NCBI RefSeq assembly: GCF_004115975.1
Contig: NZ_SDDZ01000001.1
Coordinates: 62,001-126,000, forward strand
Source of the DNA: Gelidibacter gilvus
GTDB lineage: Bacteria; Bacteroidota; Bacteroidia; Flavobacteriales; Flavobacteriaceae
Length of the DNA stretch: 64,000 nt
Direction: 5' to 3'
Below the pieces are notes generated by a model. The model was not told the origin of the DNA. It did not search any database and saw only the letters and a program-made list of their open reading frames with translations. The position numbers were made by a program, and so were the translations under genes. Positions 1 to 7,915 of the stretch are shown here, in pieces; position 1 is the first letter of the stretch, and every line of letters begins with the position of its first letter.

Positions 1-1
1 T

Positions 2-277
2 GACGCCATGAGAGGAAAAGGCAATTTGAAAGTAATGATCATTGAAAATGATAAAGATGTTAAAATAACAGTGACAGACTCGGGCAAGGGACTACCTAAA
101 AGCTTGTACAACAAGATTTTCGAACCGGGTTTTACCAGTAAAAAACGAGGTTGGGGCTTAGGACTTTCATTGGCAAAACGGATTGTAGAAGATTACCACG
201 ACGGAAAAATAAAGGTGTTACATTCAGAAATTGACAAAGGAACAACCATGCAGATTTCATTAAAATTAATTCCGTAG
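2..277 (+). CDS. Sensor histidine kinase, C-terminal ATPase part (partial)
   Basis: This is the end of a two-component sensor kinase whose start lies before the window. The frame is already open at base 2 and reads D-A-M-R-G-K-G, the tail of an N box. The G1 box (DSGKGLP), F box (IFEPGFTSKK) and G2 box (GWGLGLSLAKRIVEDYH) of a HATPase_c domain follow in order. The domain binds ATP and phosphorylates the conserved histidine, which is not in view. The Met codon at 8 is internal and should not be taken as the start. Partner regulator and signal cannot be seen. Confidence 0.9.
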   Translation, partial: DAMRGKGNLKVMIIENDKDVKITVTDSGKGLPKSLYNKIFEPGFTSKKRGWGLGLSLAKRIVEDYHDGKIKVLHSEIDKGTTMQISLKLIP

Positions 278-286
278 ATTTGGCTC

Positions 287-640
287 ATGGAGAACAAGTT
301 TTTCACATTAAGAGAGGTCGAATTAAACAACAACTGTCCTGAATGTTATTCAAGAGACGGGTTGCAGCTGACCTTCAAGCAACGCTTTATTGAAAACTTT
401 TTTTACAAAGCCATTTCAACAGATACCGCACACTCATTATTTTGCAAGGTTTGTGAAACCATGATTTTCCCTGCACGATGGACAGATGATATTGATAGAG
501 TTTTTGATTACCAACAACGTGCATCACCACCAAAACCCACGTCGTTTAAATTGAAAACTTCATCTTGGATTTTAATTGTGATATTCGTAGTGATTTTAGT
601 CGCGACTGGGCTTTTCTTTCTCGGAGTTTTTGAGAATTAG
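287..640 (+). CDS. Small zinc-ribbon-like protein with C-terminal membrane anchor
   Basis: A 117-residue protein of unknown function. Two Cys pairs near the N-terminus (CPEC at about 17-20 and CKVC further on) look like a zinc ribbon. A basic proline-containing linker follows, then one hydrophobic segment covering roughly the last 25 residues, so the protein is probably tail-anchored with the ribbon in the cytoplasm. It starts 9 bp after the kinase stop codon and may be co-transcribed with it. No function is assigned; the family looks flavobacterial. Confidence 0.75.
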   Translation: MENKFFTLREVELNNNCPECYSRDGLQLTFKQRFIENFFYKAISTDTAHSLFCKVCETMIFPARWTDDIDRVFDYQQRASPPKPTSFKLKTSSWILIVIFVVILVATGLFFLGVFEN

Positions 641-642
641 AA

Positions 643-1032
643 TTATAATCGGTCTGAAATTCGTTGCGCTATCGCTTCAAACTCTTCCTTTTCCAATTTC
701 ACCTTGTTGGTAAAACGTATATCATCCATGCTATGTAGCGGTATTAAATGTACATGCACATGCGGTACTTCCAAACCTACAACAGCCATCCCGACGCGTT
801 TACATGGCACTGCTTTTTTAAGTGCGATGGCGACACTTCGCGAAAACTCCATTAATCCTACATAGGTGGTTTCATCCAAATCGAAAAGTTGGTCGACCTC
901 AATTTTAGGGATACAGAGCGTATGCCCTTCTGTATTAGGGTTTACATCTAAAAAGGCCAAAAAATCTTTCGTTTCAGCAACTTTGTAACATGGAATTTCA
1001 CCATTGACTATTTTTGTAAATATGGATGCCAT
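643..1032 (-). CDS. HIT family protein (histidine triad hydrolase)
   Basis: A 129-residue HIT protein. The signature HVHVHLIPL at residues 91-99 holds the histidine triad that attacks the alpha phosphate of nucleotide phosphoramidates or adenylated substrates. The N-terminus (SIFTKIVNGEIPCYKV) is typical of the Hint/HinT branch. It lies downstream of greA on the same strand, an order common in flavobacteria. The terminator-like hairpin between them suggests at least partly separate transcription. The physiological substrate is unknown, as usual for this branch. Confidence 0.93.
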   Translation of the reverse strand: MASIFTKIVNGEIPCYKVAETKDFLAFLDVNPNTEGHTLCIPKIEVDQLFDLDETTYVGLMEFSRSVAIALKKAVPCKRVGMAVVGLEVPHVHVHLIPLHSMDDIRFTNKVKLEKEEFEAIAQRISDRL

Positions 1033-1148
1033 TTTATTGTTTCAGGTTTATAGTTTATTGTTCAGTTTAACATTTTTTATCTTAAATCTCGATCTCTGCC
1101 CGTCCGTAGTATTAGCGAAGGCGTGAACTCTATAAAGATAAAAAGAAA

Positions 1149-1178
1149 ATTCCTGTTAGAATTGATCTTAACAGGAAT
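1149..1178 (-). terminator. Probable greA terminator
   Basis: Perfect 10-bp arms (attcctgtta / taacaggaat) enclose a 10-nt loop. On the minus strand the hairpin is followed by a T-rich run. It lies about 60 bp beyond the greA stop codon. Confidence 0.7.
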
Positions 1179-1212
1179 GTTGAGTTTTTTAATTAAAAAG
1201 AAAAACCAATAG

Positions 1213-1232
1213 ATTCCTGCCTACGCAGGAAT
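1213..1232. repeat. Short palindromic dispersed repeat
   Basis: Inverted repeat ATTCCTGC-ctac-GCAGGAAT in the greA-HIT spacer. Close relatives occur at 8758, 8806, 11905, 36162 and 36192. Confidence 0.75.
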
Positions 1233-1236
1233 GAGG

Positions 1237-1710
1237 TTATCTGGAAATTTCAAGGATGTCAAATTTCAAAGTACCGTTGGGCACTTGAATATCTGCGACT
1301 TCTCCTACCGTCTTGCCTAAAAGTCCTTTTCCTATCGGGGAGTTCACTGAAATTTTACCCGAAGCCAAATCAGCTTCACCATCAGCCACCAAAGTATAGG
1401 TCACTTCCATACCATTGGTTTGGTTTTTTATTTTCACTTTAGAAAGCACCAATACTTTGGAACTATCCAACTGTGATTCGTCAATCAAACGAGCATTGGA
1501 TAAGGTTTCCTCCAATTTGGAGATCTTCATTTCCAACATGCCTTGTGCCTCTTTGGCTGCATCATATTCGGCGTTCTCGCTCAAATCACCCTTATCTCTC
1601 GCCTCACCAATCGCTCGTGAAGCGTTTGGTCGCTCAACGTCTTTTAATTGACTGAGTTCTTCCCTTAGCTTCTTTAGACCTTCTGGGGTATAATAAGATA
1701 CTTTACTCAT
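1237..1710 (-). CDS. greA: Transcription elongation factor GreA
   Basis: A 157-residue GreA. It binds the RNA polymerase secondary channel and stimulates cleavage of backtracked transcripts. The N-terminal coiled coil starts SKVSYYTPEGLKKLREELSQL and carries the acidic tip region (ARDKGDLSENAEYDAAKE). The C-terminal FKBP-like domain contains NSPIGKGLLGK. The open frame runs 19 codons further upstream, but that stretch has no GreA similarity, so the ATG at 1710 is chosen. A leader with a strong hairpin and T-run lies upstream. Confidence 0.96.
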   Translation of the reverse strand: MSKVSYYTPEGLKKLREELSQLKDVERPNASRAIGEARDKGDLSENAEYDAAKEAQGMLEMKISKLEETLSNARLIDESQLDSSKVLVLSKVKIKNQTNGMEVTYTLVADGEADLASGKISVNSPIGKGLLGKTVGEVADIQVPNGTLKFDILEISR

Positions 1711-1763
1711 AATTCTTCGTTTTACTGTATATAAAATATGCTGAAACCCCGTTGTGGAGAACA

Positions 1764-1791
1764 GCATAAAAAAATCTCGCTAGCACGAGAT
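1764..1791 (-). promoter_or_regulatory. Terminator-like hairpin in the greA leader
   Basis: On the minus strand the arms ATCTCG / CGAGAT (6 bp, 6-nt loop) are followed directly by about eight T residues, the form of an intrinsic terminator. It lies about 55-80 nt upstream of the greA start and just after the -7 box at 1798-1805. It could be a 5' stabilising stem or an attenuator. Confidence 0.5.
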
Positions 1792-1797
1792 ATCAAA

Positions 1798-1805
1798 CAA
1801 ATATA
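1798..1805 (-). promoter_or_regulatory. -7 promoter box for greA
   Basis: TATATTTG on the minus strand matches the Bacteroidota sigma-A box TAnnTTTG. It would place the transcript start near 1792. No TTG box at ideal spacing was seen. Confidence 0.5.
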
Positions 1806-1862
1806 CAAAATATTTACGTCAACTTTGAGATTGTTGTAAATTGCGTTACAATTATATATTTG

Positions 1863-2285
1863 ATGAAACAGTTTTTTTTATTTGTTGGTCTTATTCTTTT
1901 AACAGCTTGTAGTAGAAACAATAGTGATGAGAATTGCAGATTCTTGGTCAATGCTGCTGTGAACGTCACTGTCAACATGAATTTACCACAGTACAACCAA
2001 TTACAATTTACCAGCAACTCCGTTTATATAGCCAACCAAGGCAATAAAGGCGTTATCGTAATTAATGTTGGTAGCGGATTCCGAGCTTGGGATGCTGCCG
2101 ATCCCAACCATGAGCAGAGCACATGTTCTTTACTTACAATTACTGGCGCCAATGCGGTTTGTGGGTGCGTTGACGCCAATACTTATAGCTTATTTACGGG
2201 AGGTTCTATCGGGAAACAATTACCGTGCGGGCTCAAGGAATACCGCGTGAACGTGTCTGGAAATTCCCTCCTTATTACAAATTAA
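1863..2285 (+). CDS. Rieske-like lipoprotein without cluster ligands
   Basis: A 140-residue lipoprotein with signal peptide and lipobox LTAC (Cys16). The ATG at 1863 is preferred over the in-frame TTG one codon earlier. The layout follows small flavobacterial Rieske-fold proteins: an AWD-x-x-DPNHE segment near 75-84, VCGCV at 99-103, then YSLFTGG and LKEYRV. A working Rieske site needs CxH and CxxH; here Asp80 stands where the first Cys is expected, and Val103 replaces the second His. It probably cannot hold a 2Fe-2S cluster. Its stop codon overlaps that of the convergent TonB receptor. The fold call is inference. Confidence 0.6.
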   Translation: MKQFFLFVGLILLTACSRNNSDENCRFLVNAAVNVTVNMNLPQYNQLQFTSNSVYIANQGNKGVIVINVGSGFRAWDAADPNHEQSTCSLLTITGANAVCGCVDANTYSLFTGGSIGKQLPCGLKEYRVNVSGNSLLITN

Positions 2286-4747
2286 AATTTTAAGGTAGCT
2301 CCAACCAAAAAGTTAGTGGTGGCTTGAGGAAAATATCCTGCACCTTCTATTGTTGTTATTTGATTTGGATCGCTCCAGTTATCATCAAAGGTGTAATAAA
2401 ATCCGTTGGACACATATTTCTTGTTTAAAATATTATTTACTAATCCAGAAAATAGGATCGACTTGATAAGAGGCTTTTTCTGAGCATCATCTTTAGATTT
2501 CAACGTCCATTCGTAAGTGACATTAATATCATTCACAAAATAAGCGTCTAATTTTGAAGCTTGAGAATCGGTATTGCCCATAAACTGTTCCCCAACATAT
2601 TTGCTCAACAAACTGATTTGATAATGTTCTTTAGGTTGAAACACTAAGGCATTTGACGCGACAAGTTCCGGCGAAAACGAAATATTCGTCTTGCCTAAAT
2701 CCACTAACTCACCATCCCGCTCCATAACTGATGCTTTGGTTTTATTGGAACTTACCGTCACACTCGGTTGTAAACTCCATTGGGAAGTCAGTCTTAACGC
2801 CGCTTCAATTTCCAAGCCCAAACGGTAGCTATCCCCACTGTTGGTCCTAATTGGATTTCCGGTAGTGTCAAGTTCCCCAGTTAATACCAGTTGTTCATTA
2901 TACAACATATAATAGGCATTGGCATTGATCCGAAACGCTGGATTATCATATCGCCATCCCAACTCAAAATCATTAAGTTGTTCTGGTTTTACGTCCATAT
3001 TATTTTGAAAATCCTTCCGACTTGGCTCTCTGTTAGCTCTTGCATAAGAAAAATACAATGCATTGGCCGAATCGAATTGATAGGTCAATCCTGCCTTTGG
3101 GTTAAAGAAATTAAACGTTTCGTCAATTTCCATGAGGTCCATATCCGAATTTGTTCCTGTGGTGGCATAACCTACATTACGATACTGTAAATCGCCATAA
3201 AAACTTAATTGTTCATCAAATCGAAAGGTTGCCTTTGCAAATACATTCGCGTCAGTTTTCTTTCCGTTACCATCATAATAGCGGTGTCCTTTAGGAGAAT
3301 CGCCAGCATATTGCGCCCAAATCACTTCACCATAATGATCGCCATCGTAAGTACTATACGATGTTCCAAATGAAAGATCTAAGTTTTCCTTTTTATAATT
3401 GGCATTGGCATTTATCACATAAAAATGGTTATCCAACCATCGGCGGCGCACCAAATCACTGCGCGTAATACTTTCGCCACCCAAATCGACGTTTTCCATT
3501 CCGTACTCCACTAATTTCTGCTTTTCTTTATACTGCTCGAAAAAGCCCAGTCCACGGGTATAATTCAAGCCCAAGGTTGTGGACCAATTGTTGTTGATGC
3601 GCTCATTCCAATGCAATTGGTAGTGATCCTGTTTATAATCATCAATTTCATTATCGTAAAACTGAATGTTTCCGTCGGCATCCGTATACATTCCTGCCGT
3701 ATTAAAAGTTCTATCGTTTTTCAATAGCTCCAAGTCTTCCAATCCGTTCCAAGCTTGATACGTGATTTCCTGACCTCCAAAAACAACTGCTTTAATGAGT
3801 CGATTGGTATCCACATAAGCACCTTGTAAGAAATATGATTTTAGATCTGAAGTTGCCCGATCGATATAGCCATCCGACTTAATATTTGACAATCGTCCTG
3901 AAATTTCAAAATGATCATTTAAGCGTCCTGTGCTAAACTTAAGCGTATGCTTGTGGGTGTTATAACTCCCAAAACTATTGGCGATTTCTGCACTTGCTTT
4001 ATTGGAAACGCCTTCAGTAAGCACGTTAATGCTGGCACCAAATGCACCAGAACCATTTGTAGATGTTCCTACACCACGCTGCAATTGCATACTTTCTGTG
4101 GAAGATGCAAAATCACTCAAATTCACCCAAAAAGTCCCCATAGATTCTGCATCATTATACGGAATACCATTAATGGTGATGTTGGTAGATTGTGCATTAA
4201 TACCTCGCACTCGAATGCCAGTATAACCTACTCCAGCTCCAGCATCCGTGGTGGTGACCACCGAGGGCAAGAAGTTAAGAAGCATAGGAATATCTTGGCC
4301 TAAATTGCGTTTTTCCAGATCTTCTTTGGAGATATTAGAGTGGGTAATTGGCGAACTTGAGCCCACGCGCACAGCATTGACCAAAACCTCATCCAAAACT
4401 TCGGTAGTTTCGTTAATGATAATATCCAGAACTAAATCCGAGTTAAGATCAAAAGTTTTCTCAATAGGTTGTGCGGTGAGGTAACGAATTTCTAAAGTGT
4501 GTTTCCCTTTAGGTAAATCCAAAGTATAGTGACCATTAAGATCTGTTTGCGTCCAAGTTGTACTTCTCTTCAACTGAATGCTCACACCTGCAAGAGGTTC
4601 TGAGTTTTGTTGGGTGACGTGACCGGATACACGATAGTTTTGCGCAAAAGCAGTAACGCTTGAGAAAAGCAAAACATAAATTAAAATAAACTTGAAAGAT
4701 GGTTTGAATCGGCTCTTGTCCGATAAGTTTGAAAATAAAGATTTCAT
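2282..4747 (-). CDS. TonB-dependent receptor under TPP riboswitch control (thiamine uptake)
   Basis: An 821-residue outer-membrane active transporter. A signal peptide ends near residue 35 (SVTAFAQ). A carboxypeptidase-regulatory-like domain follows (about 37-115: SGHVTQQNSEPLAGVSIQLK), then the plug (about 135-250, with GYTGIRVRGINAQSTNITI), then a beta-barrel ending in LVGATLKF. Some features (RREPSRKDF-like motif, PEQLNDFELGWRY) are typical of siderophore/vitamin receptors. The TPP riboswitch at 4900-5043 points to thiamine or a phosphorylated form as substrate. Energy would come from TonB-ExbBD. The substrate is inferred from regulation, not from the receptor sequence. Confidence 0.9.
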   Translation of the reverse strand: MKSLFSNLSDKSRFKPSFKFILIYVLLFSSVTAFAQNYRVSGHVTQQNSEPLAGVSIQLKRSTTWTQTDLNGHYTLDLPKGKHTLEIRYLTAQPIEKTFDLNSDLVLDIIINETTEVLDEVLVNAVRVGSSSPITHSNISKEDLEKRNLGQDIPMLLNFLPSVVTTTDAGAGVGYTGIRVRGINAQSTNITINGIPYNDAESMGTFWVNLSDFASSTESMQLQRGVGTSTNGSGAFGASINVLTEGVSNKASAEIANSFGSYNTHKHTLKFSTGRLNDHFEISGRLSNIKSDGYIDRATSDLKSYFLQGAYVDTNRLIKAVVFGGQEITYQAWNGLEDLELLKNDRTFNTAGMYTDADGNIQFYDNEIDDYKQDHYQLHWNERINNNWSTTLGLNYTRGLGFFEQYKEKQKLVEYGMENVDLGGESITRSDLVRRRWLDNHFYVINANANYKKENLDLSFGTSYSTYDGDHYGEVIWAQYAGDSPKGHRYYDGNGKKTDANVFAKATFRFDEQLSFYGDLQYRNVGYATTGTNSDMDLMEIDETFNFFNPKAGLTYQFDSANALYFSYARANREPSRKDFQNNMDVKPEQLNDFELGWRYDNPAFRINANAYYMLYNEQLVLTGELDTTGNPIRTNSGDSYRLGLEIEAALRLTSQWSLQPSVTVSSNKTKASVMERDGELVDLGKTNISFSPELVASNALVFQPKEHYQISLLSKYVGEQFMGNTDSQASKLDAYFVNDINVTYEWTLKSKDDAQKKPLIKSILFSGLVNNILNKKYVSNGFYYTFDDNWSDPNQITTIEGAGYFPQATTNFLVGATLKF

Positions 4748-4899
4748 TCGAATAAATAAATTTAGACGAATAAAAAGAGGTAATTATTCTTTGGTTAAAT
4801 ATTAAATAATTAGTTAAGCTTTAAAATTCAACGGTATCTTATTAAGATATTTTTGCCGGCAACCGTTAAATATGTCTTTCAGACACGTTTTAAAACTTA

Positions 4900-5043
4900 T
4901 ATCCCTAAACGGCATTATCCGTTCTAGGTTCAATGGGTATGATCTCAGCCGATTTGATTGTTGATCTTTGATTTTTGATTTTTGAATACTCTTAATTCAA
5001 CAATCATCAATCTCCCATCTTCAATCTATCAGGCACCCCTTTT
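4900..5043 (-). ncRNA. TPP (THI-box) riboswitch
   Basis: Read on the minus strand, the element has the THI-box core in order: GGGGTGCC, a long variable P3 arm, GGCTGAGA, ACCC, GAACCT, then GGATAATGCC and AGGGA. It lies about 150 nt upstream of the TonB receptor start, in the right orientation. Thiamine pyrophosphate binding would be expected to reduce receptor expression. The P3 arm (about 4962-5030) is unusually long and made of low-complexity TTGATTTTTGA-type sequence that is also found in the neighbouring spacer. Confidence 0.93.
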
Positions 5044-5055
5044 TTGAGAACGGTG

Positions 5056-5063
5056 CAAAGATA
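5056..5063 (-). promoter_or_regulatory. -7 promoter box for the riboswitch transcript
   Basis: TATCTTTG on the minus strand is a perfect match to TAnnTTTG. It lies about 14-20 nt before the first conserved riboswitch bases, so transcription would start at about 5050. Confidence 0.65.
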
Positions 5064-5124
5064 TAAAGGATTTACGATTTTTGAATTACGAATTACGAAT
5101 ATATTTATCTACGTATAATTTTAA

Positions 5125-5232
5125 GCATCTCTCGCAGAGACCCAAATGGATTGCTGATTGTTGAATGCTGATTTTTGATTTGTACCCTAAGTAGAAGGTT
5201 CTCTCGTAGAACCACGGGGCGCGAAGATAAAC
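5125..5232 (-). ncRNA. Candidate structured leader RNA of unknown class
   Basis: Two short perfect hairpins, GGTTCT-5 nt-AGAACC (5197-5213) and TCTCT-3 nt-AGAGA (5128-5140), flank a low-complexity insert. On the minus strand both contain the string CGAGAGA. A near-consensus -7 box (TATCTTCG, 5222-5229) sits just upstream on that strand. The rest of the 4748-5331 spacer holds the TPP riboswitch, a promoter and a GC-rich inverted repeat. Orientation and function are inferred. A flavobacterial RNA class such as Flavo-1 is possible but was not tested. Confidence 0.35.
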
Positions 5233-5284
5233 GATTTGTAATGTAATGGTATATTAGAGACATTGACAGTGAGGGACTGAAGAC

Positions 5285-5317
5285 CCGCCCCGAACGTGCC
5301 TTATCGGTTCGGGCAGG
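5285..5317. repeat. GC-rich inverted repeat
   Basis: Arms CCGCCCCGAAC and GTTCGGGCAGG pair with one mismatch around an 11-nt loop, between arfB and the leader RNAs. It is much more GC-rich than its surroundings and resembles dispersed flavobacterial palindromes. It may also act as the arfB terminator. Confidence 0.55.
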
Positions 5318-5331
5318 CTGCCAACTGAAGA

Positions 5332-5736
5332 CTACTCAATTTCCGGGGGTTTCCGATTAGCTTTTTTATCCGAAGTTTTTCGCTTTGCCTTCAATCGTTT
5401 TCTTATAACGGAACGAGGTGTTTTGGTGGGAATACGTTCTTTGGGAACGATTAATCCTTCTTCGAGAAGGTCAAAAAAACGTTGCACGACAAGTGTTTTG
5501 TTTTTATGCTGACTCCTACTCTCTTCACATTGGAGCAAGAGAACATTTTCTTTGGTGAGGCGGTTGCTAAGGTTCTGCTTTAATAATGCTTTTTCATCTT
5601 CGTTTAATCCGTTTGAAGCTTCCAAATCAAAAATCAGCTCCACTTTTGAAGCCACTTTATTGACATTCTGACCCCCGGCACCTGAGCTCCTCACGGCTTT
5701 AAATTGCAATTCCGATTGTAGAATATCTTTGTCCAT
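5332..5736 (-). CDS. arfB: Alternative ribosome-rescue factor ArfB (peptidyl-tRNA hydrolase)
   Basis: A 134-residue YaeJ/ArfB protein. The catalytic GGQ motif is at residues 21-23 within SSGAGGQNVNKVASKVEL. A lysine/arginine-rich C-terminal tail (from about 112) would lie in the empty mRNA channel of a stalled ribosome. The short length and single RF1-like domain separate it from release factors 1 and 2. It follows the DUF4301 gene by 62 bp on the same strand. Ribosome rescue has no known link to thiamine, so this may be a chance neighbour. Confidence 0.93.
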   Translation of the reverse strand: MDKDILQSELQFKAVRSSGAGGQNVNKVASKVELIFDLEASNGLNEDEKALLKQNLSNRLTKENVLLLQCEESRSQHKNKTLVVQRFFDLLEEGLIVPKERIPTKTPRSVIRKRLKAKRKTSDKKANRKPPEIE

Positions 5737-5798
5737 TATGTTATTTAAAAAAATGTCCGAAAAGTGCAGGCTGACAGTTGCAGACTGCTAACTGAACA

Positions 5799-7352
5799 CT
5801 ACTCAATTTGATGTGTTGGCTTCAATAAATCAGTGACCGTTTTTACTGGATTAAAAGTAATCAGTGGCACCTCAACAAAAATAGTATTCCAACCCGCCAT
5901 ACTGCCGTTCCAAAGTCCGGGCAACTCCAAAGCCATCAAATCCTTTCCAGCTTTGGTTTTCATGGTTATAAATGCCGTTGTAGGATCGACATATTTTTGC
6001 AAGTCAAAAACCTCTCCTTTATAGTTTTTGATACCACATACTAAGTCGACAGGATTAAAATGTGTCGCGTTCTTCAGGATTTCGTTTTGTTTTTTATTAT
6101 CTGTATCAATTTGAGCCGACTCTACAATTTGAAGTGTTATTTGTCCATTCTCTCCTTTTATCCAAAACGGACCACCACCAGGTTCACCTTCATTTTTCAC
6201 CATTCCACAAATTCGGAGGGGCCTGTTCAACTTATCAAATAAATATTCGATTTGATATTTTGTGGCGTATTTTTTAAATTCAGTACTGATGACCACGTTC
6301 AACTTATTCTCCAAAAACTCAGATATGTTGAGTATATCCTCTTCCGATACGTCTCCAACTTCAAGATGATTCAAATGCTTAAATAGGTCATGCTGGATTT
6401 CCAGCAACATGCCTCCTAACATTTTTTTATATTCGGCAACTTCATCTTCATATTTATAGACCACCACATTATCAATGTTTTTTATAAAGATGATATCAGC
6501 ATTTAATTGGTTCAAATTCTCCAAAAGCGCACCATGTCCTGAAGGTCTGAAGCTCAGCTGACCATCTTCTTCTCTGAAAAGCTCGTTTTCGGGAGTGACA
6601 GCGATAGTATCGGTAGATCCCTTTTGATATGAGAAGGAAATATGAAATTTAGTGTTTGTTTTATGTTCTACAATATCCTGAATACGCGCAAATTCATCAT
6701 CAAACATTTTCTTATAAAGCTCTGAGATTGTAAAATGCAAAAATGCGGTATTGTTTGTAGATGCATATAATGCCCCTTCAAATAAATGCTCTTCAAAAGC
6801 TGTAGCCAAATGATCTTTATACTCATGAAATGGCAACAATCCCTTTGGGTAAAAACCATAATTCATTTTATCCTCATCCATCATGGTTTTGACGAAGAGT
6901 AATTTTTGTCTATCGCTGGAAAATGTTGCATGATCGGGATAAAACACCTTCAATTGCTCAAGTACCTTCTCATAAAACGGCAGCTTTTCCATCCCCACGA
7001 AAAACAAGGATAAATCGGCATCTTTATGCTTATTTACAAAAGAATTTATGCTTTCATCTTCTGGAACATACTCATCAATAAACCGAAACAATGTTTTGAA
7101 CATACGCGTGGCTGCACCAGATGCAGGAACAAATTTCGCTATGGAAACCCCGTTCCTTTTGGTATCAAAATAATTGATATGATGTGCCTTTTCAGCTTCG
7201 GAGCATTTTAAAATCCCGTTATTTATGGTGGCAGCCGAATGAAGGTTAACAAACGGCACACCCGTTTCAAAAAGTTCAAGCTGCGACTGGATCTGCGCTA
7301 AAGTCAGCCCTTTGTTTTCAATTTGTTGGATATCTTTTTCTGTAAATTTCAC
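5799..7352 (-). CDS. DUF4301 family protein
   Basis: A 517-residue protein matching DUF4301 by its conserved stretches: KFVPASGAATRMFK (about 73-86), FRPSGHGALLENLN (about 268-281) and the C-terminal LPGLWNGSMAGWNT. The glycine-rich ASGAATRMF segment looks like a nucleotide-binding loop of nucleotidyltransferase (NTP-transferase) folds; this is inference. The start is GTG at 7352, overlapping the kinase stop codon in a GTGA junction, so translation is probably coupled. No reaction is known. Context suggests a role in handling a nucleotide- or vitamin-like compound. Confidence 0.85.
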   Translation of the reverse strand: MKFTEKDIQQIENKGLTLAQIQSQLELFETGVPFVNLHSAATINNGILKCSEAEKAHHINYFDTKRNGVSIAKFVPASGAATRMFKTLFRFIDEYVPEDESINSFVNKHKDADLSLFFVGMEKLPFYEKVLEQLKVFYPDHATFSSDRQKLLFVKTMMDEDKMNYGFYPKGLLPFHEYKDHLATAFEEHLFEGALYASTNNTAFLHFTISELYKKMFDDEFARIQDIVEHKTNTKFHISFSYQKGSTDTIAVTPENELFREEDGQLSFRPSGHGALLENLNQLNADIIFIKNIDNVVVYKYEDEVAEYKKMLGGMLLEIQHDLFKHLNHLEVGDVSEEDILNISEFLENKLNVVISTEFKKYATKYQIEYLFDKLNRPLRICGMVKNEGEPGGGPFWIKGENGQITLQIVESAQIDTDNKKQNEILKNATHFNPVDLVCGIKNYKGEVFDLQKYVDPTTAFITMKTKAGKDLMALELPGLWNGSMAGWNTIFVEVPLITFNPVKTVTDLLKPTHQIE

Positions 7353-7915
7353 GCTTTCTTTTTTATAAGTTCATCAATATGATCTACTGCGACATTAAAT
7401 CGCTCTTCAATAGACCCTTTCAATAAAATGTAGGGTTTGCTGTATTTTTTTAAAGCATTTTCAAAGGCTTTAAACATGGCTTCCCGGTCATTAGGCCGGT
7501 CTCTTAAGTCGTCAGCTTCCCACGGGATATCAATATAAGTCAAAAAGTAGAGATCGTAAGTGTTTTGTATGGCATATTTTTCCAGAATTGGATCACATTT
7601 CCCATCATAATAGGCTTCAGAATAGACCTTGGTTTCCAAAAGATCGGTGTCGCAAATAAGCACCTTGTTAGCCTTTGGAGTCAGTTTGTTTTCAAGTTGC
7701 ATCTGTCCTTCAGCAATCGGCAAGACATCATCAAAAGTCAATGTCTTGTTGAAAAGCAATTTCTCTTCGGCATAAATACGCGAATATTCCGGCACAAAGA
7801 CCGTGTGGTAATTTTCCGCCAATTGCACTGCTAAAGTACTTTTCCCGGTTGACTCAGGACCAAATAAAACTACTTTTATGCAATCTGAGGCGTTTTGTCT
7901 AAGCTTTTCTTCCAT
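7349..7915 (-). CDS. NadR-like P-loop kinase beside a PnuC/PnuT transporter
   Basis: A 188-residue ATP-binding protein. The Walker A loop GPESTGKST is at residues 19-27 and EYSRIYAEEKL follows, as in the ribosylnicotinamide-kinase domain of NadR; the adenylyltransferase domain is absent. The ATG at 7915 is chosen because the preceding 37 in-frame codons are hydrophobic and lie inside pnuC in another frame. It overlaps pnuC by 40 nt and the DUF4301 gene by 4 nt. The substrate is nicotinamide riboside by family, but thiamine is attractive because of the nearby thiamine genes. Confidence 0.85.
   Translation of the reverse strand: MEEKLRQNASDCIKVVLFGPESTGKSTLAVQLAENYHTVFVPEYSRIYAEEKLLFNKTLTFDDVLPIAEGQMQLENKLTPKANKVLICDTDLLETKVYSEAYYDGKCDPILEKYAIQNTYDLYFLTYIDIPWEADDLRDRPNDREAMFKAFENALKKYSKPYILLKGSIEERFNVAVDHIDELIKKKA

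Noticed and set aside
1711-1767. 19-codon N-terminal extension of GreA
   Set aside because: No GreA similarity, and it overlaps the leader hairpin; ATG 1710 gives the normal length.
3947-4303. Plus-strand open frame of 118 codons inside the TonB receptor
   Set aside because: Shadow of the receptor plug region; unusual Cys-rich composition, no homology seen.
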